Numbered from the stretch's first letter, positions 1 to 6,503 are shown. The stretch is 8,586 nt of DNA from Chloroflexota bacterium (GCA_016208345.1 JACQYG010000162.1:1-8586), one strand, 5' to 3'. The notes: generated by a model not told the origin, from the letters alone. Numbers and translations: made by a program.

Positions 1-621
1 CATGTTGTCTACGATCAGGTCTTCGAACCCGATGTCGGGATATCCCTGGGCTACCTCCCGGGCCACGTGGAGAAACAACCCATCGGTGAGTTTCAAGACG
101 TTGGCCTTGTGCACGGCGGCGACCTTTTTCCGGCCATTGCTCCGTGCGTATTCGAAGGCAAAGCGCACGATGCGCCGGCTGCCCTGCCGTGTTATGACCT
201 TGATCGCCTCAGCCGACTCTCCGGGTATTACCTGGCTCTCCCGCCCTACGTACAGGTCTTCGGTGTTCTCTCGAACGATCACCAGATCCACGCCTTCATA
301 TCGGGAAGGCACGCTGGGGATGGTTCGGGCAGGACGCAGGTTGACGTAGAGGTCCAAAGCCTTACGGAGAGCTACATTGACACTGCGAAACCCGACACCT
401 ATTGGCGTGGTGATGGGACCCTTGAGGGCCACCTTGTTGCGCTTGATGGATTCCAAGACCTGGTCTGGCAGGGGCGTGCCCTCCTGAGCCATCACCTCCG
501 TGCCTGCTCTCTGCACCTCCCATTCGATCTTCACCCCTGTGACCTCCACCGCGCGCTGGGCGGCCAGGGCGACCTCCGGCCCCACGCCGTCCCCGGGGAT
601 GAGAGTCACTCGGTGTGCCAT
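1..621 (-). CDS. NAD-type isocitrate dehydrogenase (3' end outside window)
   Basis: The first 207 residues of an isocitrate/isopropylmalate dehydrogenase family enzyme are present; the reading frame runs open off the left edge. It would oxidatively decarboxylate isocitrate to 2-oxoglutarate in the cytoplasm. The N-terminus (MAHRVTLIPGDGVGPEV) is typical. The substrate loop reads RSVNVALRKALDLYVNLRP (79-97). Ser80 and Asn82 match the isocitrate-binding SxN of known isocitrate dehydrogenases, whereas isopropylmalate and homoisocitrate enzymes carry hydrophobic or other residues there. Arg86, Arg96, Arg117 (in RENTEDLYVG) and Lys172 (in HKAN) are the expected substrate and catalytic residues. 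The metal-binding Asp region begins at Asp204. The residues that decide NAD versus NADP lie outside the window, so NAD use is inferred from the short N-terminus. The ATG at 621 has an AAGGGGG ribosome site 7 nt upstream. It is the last visible gene of the half-TCA set, 230 bp after the aconitase. Confidence 0.88.
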   Translation of the reverse strand, partial: MAHRVTLIPGDGVGPEVALAAQRAVEVTGVKIEWEVQRAGTEVMAQEGTPLPDQVLESIKRNKVALKGPITTPIGVGFRSVNVALRKALDLYVNLRPARTIPSVPSRYEGVDLVIVRENTEDLYVGRESQVIPGESAEAIKVITRQGSRRIVRFAFEYARSNGRKKVAAVHKANVLKLTDGLFLHVAREVAQGYPDIGFEDLIVDNM

Positions 622-851
622 CTAAAAACCCCCTTGAATAGCCGATTTGAGTAGTCGATCATCCCCAGATGCTCGACGGCTGGCGCCGGGCCCTGGCCGA
701 TGCGCCATTCCGTTCACAGGCAGTTAAACTGCCGTCCGTCCACGTTGTGGGCCCACCACAGTACAATTAAGGCTGAAACGGGAAAGACCGTGCGAGACCC
801 CGTCCGCCTCCGGCGATGCGGCCCCTCGGGGCAACTAATTGCGCCGTGGGC
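622..851. other. Spacer between aconitase and isocitrate dehydrogenase with two short palindromes
   Basis: This 230-bp gap is long for an otherwise compact operon. I see no protein gene and no clear promoter. It holds GGCAGTTAAACTGCC at 719-733 (7-bp arms around one base; as RNA a 5-bp stem with a 5-nt loop) and the perfect palindrome GTGGGCCCAC at 747-756. Neither is followed by a U-run on the minus strand, so neither is a standard terminator. They could be operators, RNA processing sites or chance. Confidence 0.35.
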
Positions 852-2777
852 TCATCTCCCACCCTGGCGAAAGTAGTTGAGCGAGCCGCCATTCGCGATT
901 ATAGCGATCTGTCGCTCACCCAGGGCGTGCTGGGCCTGAAAGGTTGTGCCCTTAGTGAGGTTCTTGATGGTAACGCTCCCATCCATCAGGGCCTGAGGCA
1001 GGCCCTCGATCTGCAACTGATCGCCCTGGCCCAAGGCCTGGTAGTCGGTTTCATCGACGAAGGTCAAGGGCAGTATGCCAGAATTCACCAGATTAGCATG
1101 GTGGATGCGCGCAAACGATTTGGCGATGACTGCCTTTACCCCCAGGTAGTGGGGGGCAAGCGCTGCATGCTCCCGGCTGGACCCCTGGCCGTAGTTGACG
1201 CCGGCGACGATGAAACCTCCCCCCGCAGCCCGGCTTCGTTCGGCGAAGCCAGGGTCCAACGGGGCGAAGGCGAATTGGCTGATGGCCGGGATATTGGAGC
1301 GCAAAGGCAACACCTTGGGACCTCCAGGCAGTATATGATCCGTGGTGATGTCGTCACCAACTAGCAACAAGACTGGCCCCTGAACCCGGCATGACAGAGG
1401 CTCTTGATCAGGCAGGGGTTTGATGTTTGGCCCCTTGATGACCTCGATGTCCTCTGCATTTTCAACCGGCGGTATGATCATGCTGTCATCCACGAGATAG
1501 GCCTCCGGCTCATGCAGCTTGGGATGATGGCCCAGCTCCCGGGGATCCGTGATCTGGCCAAAGAGAGCGGTGGCCGCACACACCTCCGGGCTGGCCAGAT
1601 AGACCCGGTCTTGAGGGTGGCCGCTGCGTCCCGGAAAATTCCGGTTGAAGCTGCGCACCGAGGCCTCTCCGGTCGGCGGGGCCTGTCCCATCCCGATACA
1701 GGGGCCACAGGCAGTTTCCAGGATTCGGGCCCCGCTAGACAGGAGAGCAGCCAAGCCTCCATACCGCGCGATCATCTGGTAGACCTGTCTAGAGCCAGGA
1801 GAGATGGTAAGGCTCACGTCTTTGTGCACCCTCTTTCCCTCCAGGATGGCGGCCACGCTCATCAGATCCCGATAGCTGGAGTTGCAGCAGCCTCCCACAC
1901 AGACCTGGGCCACCGGGAGCTTTCTAACCTCCCGTGCCGGCACCACATTGTCCGGGCTGGAGGGCTGAGCGATGAGAGGCTCCAAGGTTTCCAGGTCGAT
2001 CTCTAGAACCTCATGGTAGGCAGCCTCCGGATCGGGGGCCAAAGGGCACCAGCCCTCCTGGCGCCCCTGTAGCCGCAGGTAAGCCAAAGTCTGCTCATCG
2101 CTGGGGAAGATGGCGCTGGTTGCCCCCAACTCGGCGCACATGTTGGCGATGGTCGCCCGTCCTGAAACTGTCAGGTGGGCGACTCCATCCCCTCCGAACT
2201 CGAGCACCTTGCCGACCCCACCTTTTACCGATAGCCGGCGCAGAAGCTCCAGGGCGATGTCTTTTGCGGTTACCCAGGGCCCCAATCGGCCCCGGAGCCG
2301 CACCAGGAGCACCCTGGGGGTGGGCAGGTAGAAGGGGTTGCCTCCCATGGCCAGGGCTACGTCCAACCCGCCAGCGCCGATGCCCAGGGAGCCCAGGGCA
2401 CCGATGGTAAGGGTGTGGCTGTCCGAGCCGAGAAGCGTCTTGCCTGGCAGCCCAAGCCTCTCCAGGTGCACCTGGTGGCAGATGCCGTTGCCAGGCCTGG
2501 AAAAGTATACGCCATATTTGGCGGCCGCCGTCTGGAGATAGCGGTGGTCATCGGCGTTCTCGAAACTCGTCTGGAGCAGGTTGTGATCCACATAGCTGAC
2601 GGAGAGCTCCGTGCGAACCCTGGGGAGATCCAGGGCCTCGAATTGCAAGTAGGCCATTGTCCCGGTGGCATCTTGAGTCAACGTCTGGTCTATGCGAATT
2701 GCTATCTCCTGCCCTGGCACCAACTGCCCAAAGACCAGATGCTCTGCCAGGATCTTGTAGGTCAGATTTCTAGCCAT
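852..2777 (-). CDS. Aconitate hydratase, Aquifex-type single-chain aconitase
   Basis: A 641-residue [4Fe-4S] enzyme that isomerises citrate to isocitrate via cis-aconitate. The layout is that of a LeuC-like catalytic part followed by a LeuD-like swivel domain in one chain; the length fits the Aquifex-type family (about 640-660) and is shorter than AcnA (about 890). Visible motifs: GSDSHT (117-122); the first cluster cysteine in CVGGCCNSSY (293-302, ligand Cys297 with an extra Cys298); the other two in ACGPCIG (Cys357, Cys360); NRNFPGRSG (378-386); and in the swivel domain GDDITTDHI (474-482) and NYGQGSSREHAA (528-539). I start at the ATG at 2777 because MARNLTYKILAEHL matches the family N-terminus and a GGAG lies 9 nt upstream; an in-frame TTG at 2801 would add eight residues. 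The start overlaps the end of the upstream synthase by 8 bp, which suggests translational coupling. Homoaconitase is the alternative, less likely given the dehydrogenase downstream. Confidence 0.92.
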   Translation of the reverse strand: MARNLTYKILAEHLVFGQLVPGQEIAIRIDQTLTQDATGTMAYLQFEALDLPRVRTELSVSYVDHNLLQTSFENADDHRYLQTAAAKYGVYFSRPGNGICHQVHLERLGLPGKTLLGSDSHTLTIGALGSLGIGAGGLDVALAMGGNPFYLPTPRVLLVRLRGRLGPWVTAKDIALELLRRLSVKGGVGKVLEFGGDGVAHLTVSGRATIANMCAELGATSAIFPSDEQTLAYLRLQGRQEGWCPLAPDPEAAYHEVLEIDLETLEPLIAQPSSPDNVVPAREVRKLPVAQVCVGGCCNSSYRDLMSVAAILEGKRVHKDVSLTISPGSRQVYQMIARYGGLAALLSSGARILETACGPCIGMGQAPPTGEASVRSFNRNFPGRSGHPQDRVYLASPEVCAATALFGQITDPRELGHHPKLHEPEAYLVDDSMIIPPVENAEDIEVIKGPNIKPLPDQEPLSCRVQGPVLLLVGDDITTDHILPGGPKVLPLRSNIPAISQFAFAPLDPGFAERSRAAGGGFIVAGVNYGQGSSREHAALAPHYLGVKAVIAKSFARIHHANLVNSGILPLTFVDETDYQALGQGDQLQIEGLPQALMDGSVTIKNLTKGTTFQAQHALGERQIAIIANGGSLNYFRQGGR

Positions 2778-4059
2778 TCCTTGCAGCTCCGGCGAATTCA
2801 ATGGTTGCCTCTCTTCCTCCGACGACTGGCTCTAGCAAGGGAAAGGAGAGAAGCTTCCGTACCTGGTCAGGATAGCGGGCGATCAGGATGAGCTCATCAT
2901 CGGTCAGGGGCATCTGGGTATGGACGTTAGCGGCCTGGACCAGTTCCAATATCTGGCGCGCCTGCACGGTGTCCTCGAAGACAATGCCCATTTGCTCATA
3001 GACATGGCGAAGGCCGGCCAGGCCTCCGTACTCACCGGTGGTGATAACCCGCCCATCCGGCGCAGAGCAAAGCTTCGCCGGCCCCAGCAAGTCGTAGTCG
3101 AAGAGCTCGTAGTTTCGCCTATCCTTGAGAACCCCGTCGGCATGGATGCCCGATTCGTGGGCGAAGACGCTAGCTCCCACCCCAGGCTGGTTCATGGGCA
3201 AGGGCAGGCCGAAGGCACGAGCCACGTAATGGGCCAGGCGGCGTGCCACCGTGAGGTCGATCCTATCCCCCAGCTCCACCTCACCGCCCAGCTCATGCGC
3301 GAATTCCAGCGCCAGGATGCAAGAGAGAAGATCAGCCTGGCCGGCCCGCTCTCCCAGTCCGTTGACCGTTGCGTTGACGTAGACGTCCACCCCCGCCTCC
3401 AGCGCCGCCTTCGCCCCGGCTATCGTATTGCCCACCGCCATGCCCAGATCGTTGTGGCAGTGCATTTCTATGGGTATTCCTACCTCTGCCAAGGCCTTGA
3501 TCCGGTTGCAGATATGCATGGGGCTCTCGATGCCGATGGTGTCGCAATATCGCAGGCGCTGGGCACCGGCATCCTTGGCGGCTTGAGCGAACTCGATCAG
3601 GTAGCCCAGCTCCGTCCTAGAAGCATCCTCGGCGTTGACGCCCACGGTGAGGATGCCTGCATCTTTCGCCCTTCGGACAGCGGAGACCATGTTGGTTATC
3701 ACCATCTTGGCATCCACTCTCCCCGCGAACTTGCCCCGGATCATCTGAGCCGAGGTGGGGACCGACAGGTTGAGATGCTGGAGGCTGGTAGTGCTCACCG
3801 CTTTCTCGACGTCTTCGACGGTGGCACGGCACCACCCTTCCAGAACCAGGCTCCCCATCACCCCTCGGCGTGCCAGTTCGAGGTTAGCCTCGATGTAGTT
3901 CCCCTCGTGCCAGATACAAGGGAAGCCGAGCTCCGATTGATAGACCCCCAACTGCCCCAGGTAGTAGTTGACCATGGTCTTTTGCAACTTTGCCAGGCTG
4001 ATGCCAGCGGTCTGGACGCCGTCACGGTTAGTCACATCGATGAAGTGTACCCTGGCCAT
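2770..4059 (-). CDS. Re-citrate synthase candidate (homocitrate/isopropylmalate synthase family)
   Basis: A 429-residue DRE-TIM metallolyase that condenses acetyl-CoA with a 2-oxo acid. The usual DTTLRDGEQ signature appears as DVTNRDGVQT (8-17): catalytic Arg12 and metal ligand Asp13 are kept, while the Leu and Glu are replaced by Asn11 and Val15. Metal ligands His200 and His202 sit in HCHNDLGMA (200-208); the second signature is NATVNGLGERAGQADL (229-243); FAHESGIHADG (299-309) follows. There is no long C-terminal LeuA regulatory domain, so it is not a classical isopropylmalate synthase. Re-citrate synthases of Clostridium kluyveri and Dehalococcoides belong to this family. Neighbours (PEP carboxykinase, aconitase, isocitrate dehydrogenase) make oxaloacetate the likely acceptor and citrate the product. 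A homocitrate synthase (NifV or lysine type) cannot be excluded from sequence alone. ATG 4059 is preceded by AGGAG 8 nt upstream; it lies 36 bp after the carboxykinase stop. Confidence 0.85.
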   Translation of the reverse strand: MARVHFIDVTNRDGVQTAGISLAKLQKTMVNYYLGQLGVYQSELGFPCIWHEGNYIEANLELARRGVMGSLVLEGWCRATVEDVEKAVSTTSLQHLNLSVPTSAQMIRGKFAGRVDAKMVITNMVSAVRRAKDAGILTVGVNAEDASRTELGYLIEFAQAAKDAGAQRLRYCDTIGIESPMHICNRIKALAEVGIPIEMHCHNDLGMAVGNTIAGAKAALEAGVDVYVNATVNGLGERAGQADLLSCILALEFAHELGGEVELGDRIDLTVARRLAHYVARAFGLPLPMNQPGVGASVFAHESGIHADGVLKDRRNYELFDYDLLGPAKLCSAPDGRVITTGEYGGLAGLRHVYEQMGIVFEDTVQARQILELVQAANVHTQMPLTDDELILIARYPDQVRKLLSFPLLEPVVGGREATIEFAGAARNG

Positions 4060-4095
4060 AAGATCAGCTCCTCGCTTCTGACTGGGTAACCTTGT

Positions 4096-5886
4096 TCAGC
4101 TCTCGAGCCCTGCATCCATGGCATTACGGATGTAGTCTGGAAGCCCCGGACACTGCTGATCCAGGTTAAACTTACTGGTTAAGACCTGGGCTTTCAGTAG
4201 CCGTTTCATCTCATCAAGGGAATGGTAGCTGAATGGGTTAAGTTCATTGAGCCTCTCCCTGGCTATTCCGGGAACCTTGGCTGGCACCAACACCTTATCA
4301 CCCCAGATCGGATGCGGCTCATATTCAACCGCTCCTCTCGCTGCCTGGAAGAGAAAGAGTTCGGTCTCCTCGATCAATGGGCCCGTGCCACCCACTGGCC
4401 TTTTCTTGCCATTCTTTTCTTCAAATAGCGTTTTGGGGACGCTGGCTTTCTGATCGCCTAACCGAACTTCTATCCATTCATATTTTGTCCCTACTCTGCC
4501 GGTGGTCGAGATCTGGTATATCTCCATAGGGTCATCCGTGCCTTCTCTTTCGTTTATGAACTGATAGAAGCGCACCACGTGGGCGGCATTGCCGACACCC
4601 ATCGTGAAAGGCAGGCAGTATCGAGATTCATATTTCTCCTCCCCCACGCCCCTTCGACTCTGAGCAGGATGGCCGGTGGTGCGTCCATCAGCCATGACTT
4701 TACAGGCAAATGCCGCATCGTTTAATTTTAGCCAGGCAAAATCGGAGTTATATCCGGGGCTGATGAAAACCGCCATGTTAAGAGGACCACTCGAGTCCAC
4801 ATTGCCATCAAAGTAGCCTGTATCCTCAAGCATAATAACCGTCCTGGCGTTTTGATTGGGCTTACCATGGTACTGGAACAAGGCGCCGGCAAAACTTGGA
4901 TTTCCGTCAGGAGCGAATTCGGTATTCTCATGAAGTGCCCGGGAGGCAATTGCGGCGCGATGGATGCCCACCTGATTCTCATTTACATCCTCGGTCTTTG
5001 TCCAAGAACCTTTTTCTGGAGAGACCACCCGGTCTTTGAAGACACCCACGACGTCATCGTTCTTGATAACCTGATGGGAGACAAAACTCAAAACCTCGAC
5101 GCCGAATAGCTTCTTAAAGATGAGGGCGGTGCACTCGTCAACGATATACAGACCATGGGTTGATTTCCCACTTCCCGTGAGGCCCCACACGCCCATGACG
5201 ATCCTCTTTTCCCTGCCGTCGTTCCTTCGGACCGTAAACTCCCTCAGCGCCGCATGCTCTCCTGTCCCCCCTCTCTTATAGACGTGGAATATCCAGTGTG
5301 ATAGAAAGCCTTTCTTACACTCGCCTTGATAGGAACTACAGGTTACGATGGTGTAATTGTGATTGGGAAACCTGATGACTTTGAGCATCTCGTGGCTTCC
5401 CGGGACATTGGGGTTCTCTAAATAATGCGGGATACAGAAAACCTGAGCGTCGGGCTCTAGGTGCGGGTTGCCAGGAAAATTCAGTTGGCTCCAACGATAG
5501 GCGATATCCGGAAACTGGGGGTCGCAATAAAGCCTACAGCGCATCTCAGCCTTGGATCCGGGTTGTCCGAGATTGGCGTCCACCTGGATCAACGGACCCT
5601 GGGACAGGATGTGTTCTAATACCCTCAACATCAGTTGCTTATGCTCAATTTTTAGGTCTTGTTCGCTCTCTACCACAACGCTGCCGGCAGCGCTTCTACT
5701 CCAGATATTTGAACTCCAACCCCAACTGCCATTCCTGTATTGCGTCCCATATTGTTTTGCTCTTTCGAAGAGATCCGGCGGGTTGCTTTGGATGGCAACG
5801 AGACCTGCCGCCTCTTTCTCTCGAACGATCTTCTTGAAGGTGGCGATGAAGTTCTCGATGGTGATCTCCTCCAAAAGAATGGGCAT
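4096..5886 (-). CDS. pckA: Divergent ATP-type phosphoenolpyruvate carboxykinase
   Basis: A 596-residue cytoplasmic enzyme interconverting oxaloacetate + ATP and PEP + CO2 + ADP; usual family length is about 530-540. The family core can be followed in order: the substrate/metal lysine in YQGECKKG (Lys191-192), the metal-ligand His211 (GEHAAL), the phosphate-binding P-loop GLTGSGKST (235-243), a kinase-2 Asp pair NDD (277-278), and an arginine in NQNARTVI (Arg348) at the place of the ATP-binding Arg333 of E. coli. The kinase-2 block is far from consensus: FNFEGGCYAK is replaced by VSPEKGSWTK, and the P-loop to Asp-pair distance is about 20 residues longer than in E. coli. The N-terminus is also unlike the classic RSPKDK region. 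This points to a separate subfamily. The start has a strong SD (GGGGAGG, 7 nt before ATG). It is first in the operon, behind a structured leader, and has lower GC (about 50%) than the genes after it. The function is well supported, the direction is not. Confidence 0.85.
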   Translation of the reverse strand: MPILLEEITIENFIATFKKIVREKEAAGLVAIQSNPPDLFERAKQYGTQYRNGSWGWSSNIWSRSAAGSVVVESEQDLKIEHKQLMLRVLEHILSQGPLIQVDANLGQPGSKAEMRCRLYCDPQFPDIAYRWSQLNFPGNPHLEPDAQVFCIPHYLENPNVPGSHEMLKVIRFPNHNYTIVTCSSYQGECKKGFLSHWIFHVYKRGGTGEHAALREFTVRRNDGREKRIVMGVWGLTGSGKSTHGLYIVDECTALIFKKLFGVEVLSFVSHQVIKNDDVVGVFKDRVVSPEKGSWTKTEDVNENQVGIHRAAIASRALHENTEFAPDGNPSFAGALFQYHGKPNQNARTVIMLEDTGYFDGNVDSSGPLNMAVFISPGYNSDFAWLKLNDAAFACKVMADGRTTGHPAQSRRGVGEEKYESRYCLPFTMGVGNAAHVVRFYQFINEREGTDDPMEIYQISTTGRVGTKYEWIEVRLGDQKASVPKTLFEEKNGKKRPVGGTGPLIEETELFLFQAARGAVEYEPHPIWGDKVLVPAKVPGIARERLNELNPFSYHSLDEMKRLLKAQVLTSKFNLDQQCPGLPDYIRNAMDAGLES

Positions 5887-5929
5887 ATATTAACCTCCCC
5901 TTTCCAAGCGGCCTACTCTATAGTGCTAT

Positions 5930-5965
5930 AAAACTAGCCCCCCAGTAGTCTGGAGGGCTAGTTCT
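5930..5965 (-). terminator. Strong hairpin in the leader of the half-TCA operon, attenuator-like
   Basis: On the minus-strand RNA, arms around AACUAGCCCUCCAG and CUGGGGGGCUAGUU form a stem of 14 bp, extendable to 16, with a 4-nt loop (plus coordinates 5946-5949). Two positions (5941/5954 and 5931/5964) pair as G.U only in minus-strand RNA; in plus-strand RNA they would be C/A mismatches. The 3' arm runs into UUUUAU, a short U-tract partly within the stem. It ends about 43 nt before the carboxykinase ATG, so it could end transcription before the operon (attenuation) or protect the mRNA 5' end. No competing antiterminator pairing was identified by eye. Confidence 0.55.
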
Positions 5966-5982
5966 TACTAGATAAACCGGTT

Positions 5983-6057
5983 CAGCGCCAGAAGGCAGGC
6001 GCCCCTATCCACACCCGTGGCCTACTACTAGGGGCAGTCGCTCAGGGCTTGGCGCTG
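5983..6057 (-). promoter_or_regulatory. Candidate structured leader RNA (three nested helices)
   Basis: In the predicted 5' leader of the carboxykinase operon, three perfectly complementary arm pairs nest around one loop. P1 is CAGCGCCA/TGGCGCTG (8 bp, 5983-5990 with 6050-6057). P2 is GCCCCTA/TAGGGGC (7 bp, 6001-6007 with 6029-6035). P3 is CCAC/GTGG (4 bp, 6009-6012 with 6017-6020). P1 and P2 are separated by an asymmetric internal loop of 10 and 14 nt, and P2 and P3 by another. This helix-loop-helix layout upstream of a terminator-like hairpin resembles a riboswitch or protein-binding leader. I do not recognise a known class (TPP, cobalamin, lysine, SAM, T-box motifs not seen). Confidence 0.4.
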
Positions 6058-6139
6058 GCCGTACCTCAAATCGGCAGTGATTCTTGTTGAACAGGCTACA
6101 ATGGCTGGTCACGAGGTCTCCTCTATCTCTTGAGCGCGG

Positions 6140-6168
6140 TTTATACCACGATATTCAATTCCTGTCAA
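6140..6168 (-). promoter_or_regulatory. Sigma70-type promoter of the half-TCA operon
   Basis: On the minus strand, TTGACA (6168-6163) and TATAAA (6145-6140) are separated by exactly 17 nt: a full-consensus -35 and a -10 with five of six matches. Transcription would begin near 6133 and give a leader of about 245 nt before the carboxykinase ATG at 5886. The leader contains the nested helices and the hairpin described separately. Confidence 0.7.
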
Positions 6169-6174
6169 CCCATT

Positions 6175-6203
6175 TTGTTAGCCTGTCTTCAGTTATTTAT
6201 AGA
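6175..6203 (+). promoter_or_regulatory. Possible second plus-strand promoter
   Basis: TTGTTA (6175-6180) and TATAGA (6198-6203) are spaced by 17 nt. It lies back to back with the minus-strand promoter, their -35 boxes only 6 bp apart. A transcript from here would start near 6210 and cross the palindrome at 6307-6324 before reaching ilvD. Match quality is moderate and the region is AT-rich, so chance is a real possibility. Confidence 0.3.
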
Positions 6204-6266
6204 TGGAGAGAGTCCACAAGGTGCCAAATAAAAAACACCTCAGGGATTTTGAAAGATATAACACCG

Positions 6267-6342
6267 CTTGCCGCAAAACGATACGGAAACGCGGAGAGGA
6301 AACAAATTCTTTACTAGTAAAGAACCTTCTCCTTTCGGCAAG
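6267..6342. repeat. 18-bp perfect palindrome inside a longer broken inverted repeat
   Basis: TTCTTTACT followed directly by AGTAAAGAA (6307-6324) is a perfect palindrome. Further out, GGAGAGG (6293-6299) roughly mirrors CCTTCTCC, and CTTGCCG (6267-6273) is exactly complementary to CGGCAAG (6336-6342). As DNA the core fits a dimeric regulator site; as RNA the whole could fold into a long hairpin with bulges on the left side. It sits about 150 bp upstream of the main ilvD promoter. Confidence 0.5.
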
Positions 6343-6474
6343 ATGAGTGGTTGGCCAGCCTTTATCTTACCGCGAATGGAGCAAGAGCCCAATTCTTTTG
6401 GGATAAACCACTCCTCAACATCACCCGGAAATACGTTCGATTCAGATTTCGAAACAGGCTCAGCGAGCAAAGAA

Positions 6475-6503
6475 TTGACTTTTTGGGGTGACTGTGGTAA
6501 TAG
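6475..6503 (+). promoter_or_regulatory. Main ilvD promoter (extended -10)
   Basis: TTGACT (6475-6480) and TAATAG (6498-6503) are 17 nt apart, and the -10 is preceded by TGG, the TGN of an extended -10 element. The start site would be near 6510, giving a leader of about 43 nt. This places the ilvD start at the ATG at 6553 and makes the long upstream extension of that reading frame untranslated. Confidence 0.6.

Noticed and set aside
67..654. Plus-strand open frames over the isocitrate dehydrogenase
   Set aside because: The minus-strand translation is a clear isocitrate dehydrogenase with catalytic residues in place.
719..756. Terminator after the aconitase in the 622-851 spacer
   Set aside because: The palindromes there lack a T-run on the minus strand and are short, so termination is not supported.
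2775..2801. TTG start for the aconitase at 2801
   Set aside because: It would overlap the upstream gene by 32 bp, while ATG 2777 matches the family N-terminus and has a well-placed GGAG.
1..4059. Lysine (alpha-aminoadipate) pathway reading: homocitrate synthase, homoaconitase, homoisocitrate dehydrogenase
   Set aside because: The dehydrogenase substrate loop is of the isocitrate type (SVNVALRK), the aconitase is one chain and not split large/small subunits, and the carboxykinase neighbour fits oxaloacetate chemistry. Kept only as an alternative for the synthase.
2920..4089. 389-residue plus-strand open frame opposite the citrate synthase candidate
   Set aside because: Shadow of the minus-strand gene, which has all family motifs; no recognisable protein on the plus strand.
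6240..6470. 76-residue minus-strand frame between the divergent promoters
   Set aside because: No recognised family, the palindrome lies inside it, and there is no operon link; not enough to call a gene, though a decayed gene fragment cannot be excluded.
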